A stretch of 64,000 nucleotides of DNA from Alteromonadaceae bacterium 2753L.S.0a.02. Its GTDB lineage: Bacteria > Pseudomonadota > Gammaproteobacteria > Pseudomonadales > Cellvibrionaceae. How positions within the stretch are numbered: position 1 is the first letter of the stretch; every line of letters starts with the position of its first letter. Both the position numbers and the translations under genes were made by a program. The stretch is taken from assembly GCA_007827375.1 (NCBI GenBank), contig VISH01000001.1, forward strand, positions 1,426,001-1,490,000, given 5' to 3'. This document shows, in pieces, positions 35,750 to 44,143 of the stretch. The notes beneath the pieces were generated by a model. That model saw only the letters and a program-made list of their open reading frames with translations, was not told the DNA's origin and ran no database searches.

Positions 35750-37030
35750 CTAGCTGGCCTCACTCCGCAATATTTCTGATATCTTATCTTTATTTATTCG
35801 TGGAATAGCGCCAAACCTGCCCTCTTCATACCATTTTCGAAATGGGCTGTTACTCTTTACTTTTGATCGATCATATTCATCTAGACTATGAAATATTGAA
35901 GCCCCATCTTCTTTTTCAACAAGCCATATCTGATCCCTACGAAGTAAATTTGGAGACATCAAGTTTATATTATGTGTTGTAAAAATAAGTTGAGCGTTAT
36001 TGCTGTTTACCTCCGGAGTATTAAATAATGAAATTAAAAACTCAGCAACATGAGGATGAAAGCTATTGTCGAGTTCATCTAAAATTAATACGCCTCCATC
36101 TTCAAAAGCCTCAAGTAATAAAGGTAGGGTGTTAAAGAGTTTTATCGTGCCGGAAGACTCCATTTCTTCAGTAAATTTAACTATGCCACCTTTTTGGTCT
36201 TTGTGGGAAAAATATGCTTTTTTTCGCTTATCCCTCAATATCTTGTTCTTAATAGTTTCAGGAATTGACGGTGGAAAACTAATATCGTCCTCATTGAAAT
36301 CACTATCCTTAAATTCAACCTTAGAAATACCCGTATCAATATAGCAAAGTAATTTTGAAATCTTTTGAACGGTATCACTATTACTTTTCCAATCGAACAT
36401 GGCGACCCGCTCTCCTACGCCTAAATGAAAAATATCCTTCCTGAAATAATTAAATATATTTTTCACAATTTCAGATGCATCTGGACTATTCCCAGCTTTT
36501 GAGAGATAGCTATTGTTCTCGAAATATGCAATTCGTTTTTTACCGCCTTTGTAGTGGGTGCCAAACTTAATGTCTTTCCAGCCATCACCCTTTCCCCGAT
36601 TAAATAGGTTGGCCTTACTTCTTCCTGGGTAGAAATCAAGAGACTCGGTTAGAATCGAATGGCTATCGAAGGAGACAGAGTAAAAGTATCTCTTGCTATC
36701 TGAGCAATAAAACTCAACTTCAAATTCTACCGGTTCCAAGGGATTTGAGGGATCTAATTTAAATGGTTCGTAGCAAGGAATCTCGTCTCCGTCCTTGAGA
36801 TCTCCGCTTCGACAAATAATATACTTCAATGCCTCGAAAGCTAGCAGCAGGTTCGATTTCCCGGAGGCGTTGGCTCCATATACACCGCAAGTCTTGAGAA
36901 CACCTATCTTACCGTCTCCAGGGTAGGCGACATTATTCTTAAGGTGGTTCGGTGTACTTTCAGCACATAAACTTATGGTCTGTTTATCTCTGATTGAGCG
37001 AAAATTGGTGATAGTGATGTCAATAATCAT
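35750..37030 (-). CDS. rloA: AAA-family ATPase (RloA/AbiLi-like), partner of RloB
   Basis: A 426-residue ABC/SMC-type AAA ATPase of the AAA_15/AAA_21 kind. The Walker A motif is YGANASGKSN (Lys58). An ESSGT signature lies near residue 292, Walker B is VLILDELDNSFHP (Asp318, Glu319), and the switch His353 is in FTTHN. The N-terminus IDITITNFRSIRDKQTISL is typical of OLD/RloA ATPases. It is first in a two-gene unit with RloB. In characterised relatives the ATPase gates a nuclease partner after phage sensing; here that is inferred. Low GC and integron location indicate recent transfer. Confidence 0.85.
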   Translation of the reverse strand: MIIDITITNFRSIRDKQTISLCAESTPNHLKNNVAYPGDGKIGVLKTCGVYGANASGKSNLLLAFEALKYIICRSGDLKDGDEIPCYEPFKLDPSNPLEPVEFEVEFYCSDSKRYFYSVSFDSHSILTESLDFYPGRSKANLFNRGKGDGWKDIKFGTHYKGGKKRIAYFENNSYLSKAGNSPDASEIVKNIFNYFRKDIFHLGVGERVAMFDWKSNSDTVQKISKLLCYIDTGISKVEFKDSDFNEDDISFPPSIPETIKNKILRDKRKKAYFSHKDQKGGIVKFTEEMESSGTIKLFNTLPLLLEAFEDGGVLILDELDNSFHPHVAEFLISLFNTPEVNSNNAQLIFTTHNINLMSPNLLRRDQIWLVEKEDGASIFHSLDEYDRSKVKSNSPFRKWYEEGRFGAIPRINKDKISEILRSEAS

Positions 37031-37225
37031 AACTAAAATGCCCCCAAAGCCAATATTTGACCATTTTTCTCCAAATAGTGACGTAATAATATACCTAATA
37101 TTAGTCTGTTTGAGTCATAATACAATGGATAGGGCTTCAATTAATATGCTCTAATGGGTAAATTTGGAAGTTTTTGTTCAAAATTGGCAGTTTAAGGCAT
37201 ATGGAGTGAGCTCCTCAGGTCGGAA

Positions 37226-37335
37226 CATAACAATACGTGCCAGTCGGACAGTTTGTTCCGTGGCTTCTTTTGTGCACTACGCTACGCTAGCACAAAATGC
37301 CACTCCACAAACTGCCGCTGCACTTGGCGTTATGT
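37226..37335 (+). repeat. attC site 14
   Basis: CATAACAATACGTGCCAGTC left and TTGGCGTTATGT right, with a TTTTGTGCACTACGCTACGC-type inner stem. It closes the reversed defence cassette. Confidence 0.93.
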
Positions 37336-37416
37336 GCCCATCGTGATTAAAACACTGATTACGTTTTGGTAAGGGCGTAAATAGAAAATACAGTTCACCA
37401 AAAAAAGAGAAATAGT

Positions 37417-37620
37417 ATGAGTACAGGAACAGTAAAGTGGTTTAACGGAGATAAAGGTTTCGGTTTTATTACACCAGATGATGGAGGAAAGGATTTATTT
37501 GTTCATCATTCAGAAATACAAATGGGTGGCTATAAATCACTGAATGAAGGTCAAAAAGTAGAATTTGTTGTGGGCCAGGGTCAGAAAGGTCCGTGTGCTA
37601 CGAATGTAAAACCCTTATAG
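37417..37620 (+). CDS. CspA-family cold shock protein
   Basis: A 67-residue cold-shock-domain protein: GTVKWFNGDKGFGFITPDDG (RNP1-like KGFGFI) and DLFVHHSEI (RNP2-like VHH), ending QGQKGPCATNVKPL. It is a single-stranded nucleic-acid-binding chaperone and full length. The 80-bp leader between the attC core and the ATG (with an AAAAAGAG stretch before the start) is longer than in most cassettes here. Cold-shock genes are normally core genes, so a mobile copy is notable. Confidence 0.95.
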   Translation: MSTGTVKWFNGDKGFGFITPDDGGKDLFVHHSEIQMGGYKSLNEGQKVEFVVGQGQKGPCATNVKPL

Positions 37621-37629
37621 GAGCAAAGC

Positions 37630-37747
37630 ACATAACCAACGCAGCAACCAGACCCACACTGCCACGCTTGAATTTGTTCATTCGCTTTCGCTCATTTTTG
37701 CACAAATTCAAGCTCCACAGTTTGGTCTGGTGCTGCTGGCGTTATGC
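37630..37747 (+). repeat. attC site 15
   Basis: ACATAACCAACGCAGCAACC left and TGGCGTTATGC right. The long inner arm is CTTGAATTTGTTCATTCGC and its complement. Confidence 0.93.
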
Positions 37748-37751
37748 GATT

Positions 37752-38159
37752 ATGAGATACGCTAAATTTCTGATTGCCGTTTCTTTAGTGGGATGTGTTG
37801 AGCAAGAATCCTTTCTTGAGGGAGAATGGCGCTCGAATAAGGAGCTAACTATCGCCGCGCTAGAAACCAATGAGATACTTTCCAAAAAGCACAGGGAGAT
37901 TCTAGAAACTGAGCTTGGAAAACTGACATTGGTCTTCAGGGGGAGTAAAGCGGCTATTTACTTTAAAGACGAATCATCTAAAAAAAACAAATTGGAATGG
38001 ATGTCATACGAAGTATCAAATGTAACAAATGAATCATTCACAGTGGAATTTAAACAAGGTATTTTTTCAGTCTACAAAATGAGTTACAAATGGGATGGAG
38101 CTTGTTTCTATTTAGTGTCACCCGATTGGAACTTTGATGAGTATTTTTGTAGGTTGTAA
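37752..38159 (+). CDS. Cassette lipoprotein, unknown
   Basis: A 135-residue lipoprotein: signal MRYAKFLIAVSLVGC with a good lipobox (LVGC). The mature part is beta-rich and looks like a small lipocalin-like or calycin-type barrel (FLEGEWRSNKELTIAALETN, KLTLVFRGSKAAIYFKDES, YKWDGACFYLVSPD). Two Cys near the C-terminus may pair. A nearer ATG in the attC core leads at once to a stop, so the ATG at 37752 is used. Confidence 0.7.
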   Translation: MRYAKFLIAVSLVGCVEQESFLEGEWRSNKELTIAALETNEILSKKHREILETELGKLTLVFRGSKAAIYFKDESSKKNKLEWMSYEVSNVTNESFTVEFKQGIFSVYKMSYKWDGACFYLVSPDWNFDEYFCRL

Positions 38160-38230
38160 AAACACGTATAGATAAGGATGAGACACTCACCCGAATGTTG
38201 TTTGGAGAAGAAAGTAAAAACGGAATAAAA

Positions 38231-38337
38231 TGTAACAAATGGCTCATGCGCGAACTCCGTTCCGTTGGGTTTTATTTGTGTTGGTTGATACAAATAAAAC
38301 CCAACTACACTACGTCGCTAAAGCCAGGCGCTATAAT
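38231..38337 (+). repeat. attC site 16, degenerate right core
   Basis: TGTAACAAATGGCTCATGCG left, with a long perfect inner stem (GTTGGGTTTTATTTGTGT and complement). The right core reads GCTATAA instead of GTTATAA, so recombination at this site may be impaired. Confidence 0.8.
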
Positions 38338-38352
38338 TAACGGGGGTAATCG

Positions 38353-38982
38353 ATGAATAGTTTATTTATGGCTGCTTTTTTAGTAATGTTTTCTTTTGGT
38401 GTGTTGGCTTCTCCAGTGGGACCGCAAAAGAATGGGTTGCTAGAAAAGCTGGATTATATGGCCTTTGTTAAGCAGTATCTTGGGTATTATGACGTTTCTG
38501 GCGAGGATCTTACGCAAATTAACGTATTGTCGGTGCGAGAGTTTAAACTGTTCGGTAAGAAAGGACTGCTTGTTTGTTTCGTGGGTGGCGACAATAAAAA
38601 GTTTCTACCTGAACCACAGCCATATGGATTATTTGTATCTAAAAAGATCAAATATGATACAGGGGGTGGTCAATATCTTTGTGATCAAAATAAATATATT
38701 AAAAAAGACAACTCGGATTACAAAGTAATAAAGAAAGTGAAGCCCATATATCCAGTTGAAGATTTAGAAAATACAATAGTAGGAAACGTAATTCTGGAGT
38801 ACGCAATTGACGAGAAAGGAAAGGCAAAGGAAATATGGGTCGTAAAAGAAGGGCCAAATCCGCGTTTTACTAAATCAGCAATTATGGCGCTTTCAAAATT
38901 TGAGTATCAACCTAGAATAATAGATGGTGTGCCACGTAGTGTATACGGTGTTAGGCAGAATATTATATTTGAGGCGCCGTAA
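38353..38982 (+). CDS. Cassette protein with TonB C-terminal-like domain
   Basis: A 209-residue exported protein (signal ending FGVLA). The last ~90 residues match the TonB C-terminal fold: VKPIYPVEDL, GNVILEYAIDEKGKAKEIWV, FTKSAIMALSKFEYQPRIID, GVRQNIIFEAP. TonB proper has an N-terminal membrane anchor and a Pro-rich linker. Here a signal peptide and an unassigned ~100-residue domain with Cys precede it, so energy transduction is unlikely. Such 'energy transducer TonB'-annotated small proteins are often periplasmic. No intact attC follows; the ~800-bp repeat element begins instead. Confidence 0.75.
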   Translation: MNSLFMAAFLVMFSFGVLASPVGPQKNGLLEKLDYMAFVKQYLGYYDVSGEDLTQINVLSVREFKLFGKKGLLVCFVGGDNKKFLPEPQPYGLFVSKKIKYDTGGGQYLCDQNKYIKKDNSDYKVIKKVKPIYPVEDLENTIVGNVILEYAIDEKGKAKEIWVVKEGPNPRFTKSAIMALSKFEYQPRIIDGVPRSVYGVRQNIIFEAP

Positions 38983-39006
38983 ATGAAGGAAATATATTCA
39001 TAAGGT

Positions 39007-39810
39007 AAAAAAGGGGTCAGACCCCGTTTACAAAAAATATTGTGTTCAGGTCAAAGGTATTCGGTAATTAGGTAGTCGGACGTCTGACGCTAAACATTAA
39101 CACCCATGCAAATTTCCCTTGAGCCTACCACACTTAAAAATACGCAAAGCGAGCGTCATATTTTCTTCATATTCGATACCAAGCATCAAACCTACAAAAT
39201 ACTGTGTGACACCTGTATCAACATCAAAAACCAAGGCGCCCAATCCCGCCAATCTTCAATAGTAAGTGGAGCGCCAAATTAATTGGTGCTACATTAACAA
39301 TAGTTTGATTGTGTATTAACCAATAACCAAAATGCCGAGATAGTAAAGCGTGTGAATGTGCGTAATAGCAAATTACCGGTAGCCTATACCGGCCAAATCA
39401 CAGCTGAGTTAAGTGGTGGCTCGCTTCGCACAACTCGAAAGTTGCAATACAGTCCCAGTCCCTTCCTCTTACGCTTGATTTCTTTTTTAAGGTCTTGTCA
39501 AAAGCTCTTTGTAGAAAGCGCTATTCGATAATGCGCTTTTTAGGGCTGTTGTAAGGTGTTTGTTATGTGGGATGGTTAAGGGAAGGTAATAGGGTTTGTG
39601 TTATTGGGGTAGCGTTTAGATACAGGTTCCGCCTAATTGCATTAAGGCGGAAAGTTTCCGTATTTGCGCTAGGGGGGAATCTGCCACTTGTTGTGGAGTG
39701 CCTGTGTTTTTTAGGGTTTCGAGCGACGGCGCGGATATTGGGTGAGCGTGGTAGGCGGATGGTTTCCGTGTGTAAACACGGAAAGTTTCTTTCTAATAAT
39801 ATTGTTATGC
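39007..39810. repeat. ~800-bp repeated element, copy 1 (uninterrupted)
   Basis: A near-identical partner of 40681-43750 once the IS66 element is removed. The left end has a GGGGTCAGACCCC palindrome (39013-39025). The right end has two stems (CGGAAAGTTTCCG; TTTCCGTGT...ACACGGAAA) and ends in an attC-type core GTTATGC. A minus-strand peptide tail (GLMLGIEYEENMTLALRIF) is kept in both copies, but no start is clear. A plus-strand frame (39567-39815) is also shared. No transposase or reverse transcriptase is present. Confidence 0.85.
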
Positions 39811-39824
39811 ATTAGGAGAGAAAA

Positions 39825-40163
39825 TTGAACTGGCCAAATGATTCGGATGGAGATGTTTTTAGGTCATTAAAGTCTCAAGGTTTTGATTTTACACAGGAGG
39901 TTGAAATAGATTTCATTATTGATTTTTATCATTGGCCACTGAATAAAAAAGAAAAGGAAAGCCTCCGATCTCTACTTCCAGAAATAGCGCTAATAGATCC
40001 AGATGAAGAAGATCGTAAAAATGGAATAGATCTTGGGTATGGGTTGGTAAAACGAAAATCCATACTTACATATGAGTATGTCGTGGAGATCCAAGATTAT
40101 TTGACTAGATTAATTGAGAGAGATGTAGGTGGGGCATGTCGATGCTGGGGTGTTTTTCACTAA
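39825..40163 (+). CDS. RraB-like (RNase E inhibitor family) cassette protein
   Basis: A 112-residue protein starting at a TTG with a strong AGGAGAG ribosome-binding site. The sequence NWPNDSDGDVFRSLKSQGFD, FIIDFYHWPLN and the C-terminal GACRCWGVFH follow the RraB domain pattern (D-G-D-V-x-R...W-G-x-F). E. coli RraB binds RNase E and modulates mRNA decay. Many RraB-domain proteins are of unknown function, so the same role is not assured here. It is followed directly by an attC. Confidence 0.75.
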   Translation: MNWPNDSDGDVFRSLKSQGFDFTQEVEIDFIIDFYHWPLNKKEKESLRSLLPEIALIDPDEEDRKNGIDLGYGLVKRKSILTYEYVVEIQDYLTRLIERDVGGACRCWGVFH

Positions 40164-40165
40164 AA

Positions 40166-40283
40166 TGCATAACATAGCCATTAAGCAGGGACATTTTGGC
40201 TTCCTTTCCGCATTGGGGTGGCTTCGCCACTTTATCCCAATACTCCACTCTAGCCAAAATGCCCCTTGTGTGCAGCGTTAGCT
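40166..40283 (+). repeat. attC site 17
   Basis: GCATAACATAGCC left and CAGCGTTAGCT right. The inner stem contains GGGGTGGCTTCGCCACTTTA, similar to attC 5. Confidence 0.9.
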
Positions 40284-40287
40284 GAGT

Positions 40288-40629
40288 ATGCGAGAAAGTA
40301 TGCTAATTCGTAGATCTGATATCATGGCGACTCGTCCTTGCAAGCTCTGTTTAGCATTGCAAGATGATTCGGTTTTTGCAGATTTTGAAATAGATGAAAA
40401 TGGAAGCCTTTTCCTTGTACGCATATCATTTGATGGTTTTGGTTGTTGTAAAGTTAGAAATGAAGCAAAAATCGGAAGAATTGACAAAAGCAAATCAGAC
40501 TTCTTGTTTTCACATCTAGATAATGACTATGCAAATGTGCCAGAGGCTAGTCGGATATTGCGCGAATATTTTAGTCAAAATAAAGCATTCATATGGGAGG
40601 ATGCTTTAAAGGATCATGAACTTGTTTAA
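40288..40629 (+). CDS. Cassette protein, cytoplasmic, unknown
   Basis: A 113-residue protein without a signal peptide. Cysteines lie in RPCKLCLALQDDSVFADFEI and FDGFGCCKV, a spacing that might bind a metal or be chance. The second half is helical (KSDFLFSHLDNDYANVPEAS, REYFSQNKAFIWEDAL). The start could be the ATG at 40288, 40300 or 40324; no clear ribosome-binding site decides. The following attC is cut short by the repeat element. Confidence 0.55.
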   Translation: MRESMLIRRSDIMATRPCKLCLALQDDSVFADFEIDENGSLFLVRISFDGFGCCKVRNEAKIGRIDKSKSDFLFSHLDNDYANVPEASRILREYFSQNKAFIWEDALKDHELV

Positions 40630-40649
40630 ATTTGCTTTATTATTTGCAG

Positions 40650-40680
40650 CATGCAAGGCAATCATGTGCGAACTTCGTTC
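40650..40680 (+). repeat. Truncated attC (site 18) interrupted by the repeat element
   Basis: GGCAATCATGTGCGAACTTC resembles the left arm of attC 16 and attC 22 (GGCTCATGCGCGAACTCCG). It stops where the ~800-bp element begins. Confidence 0.55.
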
Positions 40681-40900
40681 AAAAATGGGGTCAGACCTCG
40701 TTTACAAATAATATTGTGTTCAGGTCAAAGGTATTCGGTAATTAGGTAGGCGGACGTCTGACGCTAAACATTAACACCCATGCAAATTTCCCGTGAGCCT
40801 ACCACACTTAAAAATACGCAAAGCGAGCGTCATATTTTCTTCATATTCGATACCAAGCATCAAACCTACAAAATACTGTAAGCGCCAAACGAACCCCACC

Positions 40901-42400
40901 CTATTCAAGGATGGTATTCCAAGGCAATAACGCGTCAATATCCTCAATGCTGCGCGCATTGGGCAGCTCTTTAAAAACGTGCGTTAAATAGTCGTAGATA
41001 TTGAGTTTATTAGCCTTAGCGGTTTCGATCAGGCTATAGAGGTTGGCACTGGCTTTAGCCCCTGCTTGGCTTTTACTAAATAGCCAGTTCTTGCGGCCAA
41101 TGGTAAACGGTCTAATGGCGCGCTCAGCGGCGTTATTGTCTATGGGATACCGACCATCCTCCAGATAGGCGATGAGGCGATCCCACTGATTGTTGAGATA
41201 CACCAACGCCTTACCGATTGCCGTTTTTGGGGGCACGGTGTGCAGACTTTTTTCCATCCAGTCTTTGAGTTTGTTGAGGATGGGCTCGGCTTCTTGGTGT
41301 CGAATCGCGAAGCGTTTATCGGGAGGTTCGTCTTTTATGCGTTTTTCGATGGCATAAAGACGCCGGATAAAAGCCAGTGCCTGATCGGCTTTGCCGGTTT
41401 TGCCCTTTTTCTGGAGATCTTGCGCCTCTTTGAACTTACGTCGAGCATGCGCCCAGCAACCTAAGCGCGTAATACCGTAGTCGTTACACGCTTTTTGATA
41501 TCCCTCATAACCGTCAACCATAATGGCGGTGTTTTCGGCACTCAACAGATTAACCGGGACCTGTTGGCCGCGACCTTCCGCATAATGGAAGATACACGCG
41601 GGTTTTTCGCCGTCATGAGCCATGACCCACATATAACTTTTGCTCTGAGCGGTTTTACCTGGCTCATCCAGCACTTGTAGTGGCGTTTCGTCCACATGAA
41701 GGTAAGTCTGTTTATGCAGATGCTCAATCAGCAGATTAATCAAGGGCTGAACCAACTCGCCACATTTCACCATCCAGTTGGCCATATTGGTGCGATCCAA
41801 CTCGATCCCGATGCGTTTGAACATCTCGCTTTGGCGGTACAGTGGCAACGCATCGCCATACTTCTGTACGGCGATAAACGCGAGCAAGCCGGGGCTCGCG
41901 ATACTTTTTTCGATAGGCTGTTTGGGTTTAGCGGCTGTTACGATGTGGCCCTCACAGCAGGGGCAGGCATACTTTAATCGCTTGTGGCGGATAACTGTGA
42001 CCTTAGCGGGAACGATGTCTAATTGCTCGTGATTATCACTGCCAATATTTTTTAGCGTGCTACCATCGTGAGGACAAACTTTCTCAGATTCGGGGATATC
42101 GTGAATAATGTCTTCACGAGGAAAATTATCCGGGATACTTACGCGTGGCTTCTGTGTACGGGTATGGCCTTTAACTGGGGTGGTTTCTGGTTCTGCTTCA
42201 GCTACATCATCGGTCAGAACCTCTTCCGCTTCGTTAAATAAGCCCAACTGATCGGGCGAGGATTTTTCGCTGGAAGCACCAAAGCGTTTTTTGAAGAGCT
42301 TTTTAAGCTGCTCGTTGAGAACGGAAATCTGGGCATCGCGCTCCGCTAATTGCGCACGCAATAACGCGTTCTCTTTTTGTAAGGCTGCCGCATCGGTCAT
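40901..42400 (-). CDS. tnpC: IS66 transposase TnpC
   Basis: A 499-residue IS66 transposase. It has an N-terminal leucine-rich coiled coil (about 5-40), then a Cys-x2-Cys zinc-binding segment (CPCCEGH) near residue 147. The DDE catalytic region includes HVDETPLQVLD and VDGYEGYQKA, and the C-terminal signature is NNAAERAIRPFTIGRKNWLF. Full length with no frameshift, so probably active. The stop lies 23 bp from the left end of the element. Confidence 0.96.
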   Translation of the reverse strand: MTDAAALQKENALLRAQLAERDAQISVLNEQLKKLFKKRFGASSEKSSPDQLGLFNEAEEVLTDDVAEAEPETTPVKGHTRTQKPRVSIPDNFPREDIIHDIPESEKVCPHDGSTLKNIGSDNHEQLDIVPAKVTVIRHKRLKYACPCCEGHIVTAAKPKQPIEKSIASPGLLAFIAVQKYGDALPLYRQSEMFKRIGIELDRTNMANWMVKCGELVQPLINLLIEHLHKQTYLHVDETPLQVLDEPGKTAQSKSYMWVMAHDGEKPACIFHYAEGRGQQVPVNLLSAENTAIMVDGYEGYQKACNDYGITRLGCWAHARRKFKEAQDLQKKGKTGKADQALAFIRRLYAIEKRIKDEPPDKRFAIRHQEAEPILNKLKDWMEKSLHTVPPKTAIGKALVYLNNQWDRLIAYLEDGRYPIDNNAAERAIRPFTIGRKNWLFSKSQAGAKASANLYSLIETAKANKLNIYDYLTHVFKELPNARSIEDIDALLPWNTILE

Positions 42401-42423
42401 GGCGCCTATTATACAAAAAAAGA

Positions 42424-42780
42424 TTAAGCAACATCGGTAAAATGGAGGGTGTGATGTGGTTTAAAGTCGCGATAATCAAAGCCGCGTAGTAACCAGCCCC
42501 ATTGCTCGTGGGTGAGCGTGAGTGTTGAGAGCAAATCTTTGCGAGGCCATTTGAATTTATCGCGCTCAAGGCGCTTTTGCCAGAGTGCAAAGCCGGTACG
42601 ATCCCAATAGAGTACCTTGAGTTGTGAGCGGTTTTTATTGCAGAACACGAACAGTGCCGAACTGTACACATCCAGTGCCATGGAATCACTCACAATCACT
42701 GCCAGCCCGTTGATGGCCTTGCGGAAATCGACGGGATCGCGATGCAGGTAAATGGGAATGGAATCAGGCCACTGAATCAT
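42424..42780 (-). CDS. tnpB: IS66 accessory protein TnpB
   Basis: A 118-residue IS66 Orf2 protein with the family signature YLHRDPVDFRKAINGLAVIV, LFVFCNKNRSQLKVLYWDRT and FALWQKRLERDKFKWP. It is required with TnpA for IS66 transposition in studied elements. Its start overlaps the tnpA stop by 4 bp (ATGA), and tnpC follows 23 bp after its stop. Confidence 0.95.
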   Translation of the reverse strand: MIQWPDSIPIYLHRDPVDFRKAINGLAVIVSDSMALDVYSSALFVFCNKNRSQLKVLYWDRTGFALWQKRLERDKFKWPRKDLLSTLTLTHEQWGWLLRGFDYRDFKPHHTLHFTDVA

Positions 42781-43061
42781 GCCAAGGCTTTTACCAGGGC
42801 AACGAATGAAGGAATCGGCATGGTGCTGGGGCAGAGAATTTTACAGTGGCCGATTTGTAAAACCAGGCAATTGGTGTGTTCTACCTCAGGTAGTACAATC
42901 GCTTTCGCGAAAGGGCTGCCCTCAGAGGCTCTGCGCTTGGAAAGCTTCAAGCTGAAGTACTTGGGATTAATATCGCGTTGTTTACAGAATTCTGTTTGCG
43001 ATAGGCCTGATTGCTCATAGTCAGCAAAGAGCTGGGGCCAGTTGTGCTTTTTGTTGGGCAT
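42777..43061 (-). CDS. tnpA: IS66 accessory protein TnpA
   Basis: A 94-residue IS66 Orf1 protein. A helix-turn-helix-like N-terminus (FADYEQSGLSQTEFCKQRDI, KYFSLKLSKRR) is typical of the family and probably binds DNA. It is the first gene of the IS66 operon, about 80 bp from the right end of the element. Confidence 0.92.
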   Translation of the reverse strand: MPNKKHNWPQLFADYEQSGLSQTEFCKQRDINPKYFSLKLSKRRASEGSPFAKAIVLPEVEHTNCLVLQIGHCKILCPSTMPIPSFVALVKALA

Positions 43062-43744
43062 GGGGACTCCTCGTTGGATGGAGCCTTTACGTTACATTTG
43101 CTTTTGAAGTCTGGCTAGAGTGTGATTCGATTGGCGCTTACAAAATACTGTGTGACACCTGTATAAACATCAAAAACCAAGGCGCCCAATCCCGCCAATC
43201 TTCAATAGCAAGTGGAGCGCCAAATTAATTGGTGCTACATTAACCATAGTTTGATTGTGTATTAACCAATAACCACAATGCCGAGATAGCAAAGCGTGTG
43301 AATGTGCGTAATAGCAAATTACCGGTAGCCTATACCGGCCAAATCACAGCTGAATTAAGTGGTGGCTCGCTTCGCACAACTCGAAAGTTGCAATACAGTC
43401 CCTTCCTCTTACGCTTGATTCTTTTTTTAAGGTCTTGTCAAAAGCTCTTTGTAGAAAGCGCTATTCGATAATGCGATTTTTAGGGCTGTTGTTGGGTGTT
43501 TGTTATGTGGGATGGTTAAGGGAAGGTAATAGGGTTTGTATTATTGGGGTAGCGTTTAGATACAGGTTCCGCCTAATTGCATTAGGGCGGAAAGTTTCCG
43601 TATTTGCGCTAGGGGGGAATCTGCCACTTGTTGTGGAGTACCTGTATTTTGCAGGGCTTCGAGCGTCGGCGGTGAGATTAGGCGAGCGTGTTAGGCGGAT
43701 GGTTTCCGTGTTTAAACACGGAAAGTTTCTTTCTATTAATATTG

Positions 43745-44143
43745 TTATGTTTCTAGAACAGAGCGCAATTTTAAATGTTCACAAAATGGTAGAAAATCTC
43801 GATCAACGAATAAGAGCGGTAACTTAGCCTCGATACAGAATGTTGCAATAATAATGTCTGCAGTTTTTCTAACGGTCACACTTTTTTTGCGTAGTTTTCG
43901 GTAGTGTTCCGCTGACTTTAAAGCAAGTTCAGGACTTAACATACTGTATTGGATTAAGCTTGCTAGACTCCTTTTCGCTGCATTGTAATCTTTGTCAGAT
44001 CGAAACCCTCTAAGTATCTCGAGTACAATTAAATCACCAATGGCAACCTCTTGCTTGTCTAACGCATTGTCCAGCGTGTCGGTTTCTTTCGATTGCTTGC
44101 CATTGAAGTAGTCGATCCAAACACTCGTATCGACCAGAATCAC
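43745..44143 (-). CDS. vapC: VapC toxin, PIN-domain ribonuclease (pair 1)
   Basis: A 132-residue PIN-domain protein: MILVDTSVWIDYFNG with the first acidic ligand Asp5, a central Glu in VLEILRG, and the C-terminal acidic residues in TADIIIATFCIEA and LLFVDRDF. PIN toxins cleave RNA, often tRNA. Its ATG overlaps the stop of the antitoxin gene (ATGA). The stop lies in the cassette boundary next to the repeat element. It runs against the array direction. Confidence 0.93.
   Translation of the reverse strand: MILVDTSVWIDYFNGKQSKETDTLDNALDKQEVAIGDLIVLEILRGFRSDKDYNAAKRSLASLIQYSMLSPELALKSAEHYRKLRKKSVTVRKTADIIIATFCIEAKLPLLFVDRDFLPFCEHLKLRSVLET

Larger units (their letters stand above)
40878..43141. 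mobile_element. Complete IS66-family insertion sequence
   Basis: 2264 bp with terminal inverted repeats beginning GTAAGCGCCAA and ending TTGGCGCTTAC. It is flanked by 8-bp direct repeats AAAATACT (40870-40877 and 43142-43149), the target duplication length typical of IS66. It carries tnpA, tnpB and tnpC on the minus strand, all apparently intact. The uninterrupted site is preserved at 39196-39203 in the other element copy. Confidence 0.95.
40681..43750. repeat. ~800-bp repeated element, copy 2, carrying IS66
   Basis: Same element as copy 1 (39007-39810), split at 40877/43142 by a complete IS66 insertion. Without the insertion it is about 798 bp, including a 6-bp CAGTCC deletion relative to copy 1. 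Its right end is again an attC-type core (GTTATGT). The left palindrome has one mismatch. Confidence 0.85.

Noticed and set aside
35090..37030. Retron or DNA-modification system around the AAA ATPase
   Set aside because: No reverse transcriptase, methylase or msr/msd-like RNA region is near; only the ATPase and RloB are present in the cassette.
39007..43750. Group II intron or IS1111-type element inserted at attC
   Set aside because: No reverse-transcriptase, maturase or IS110-type transposase frame is present in the ~800-bp element; IS66 is a later insertion into it.
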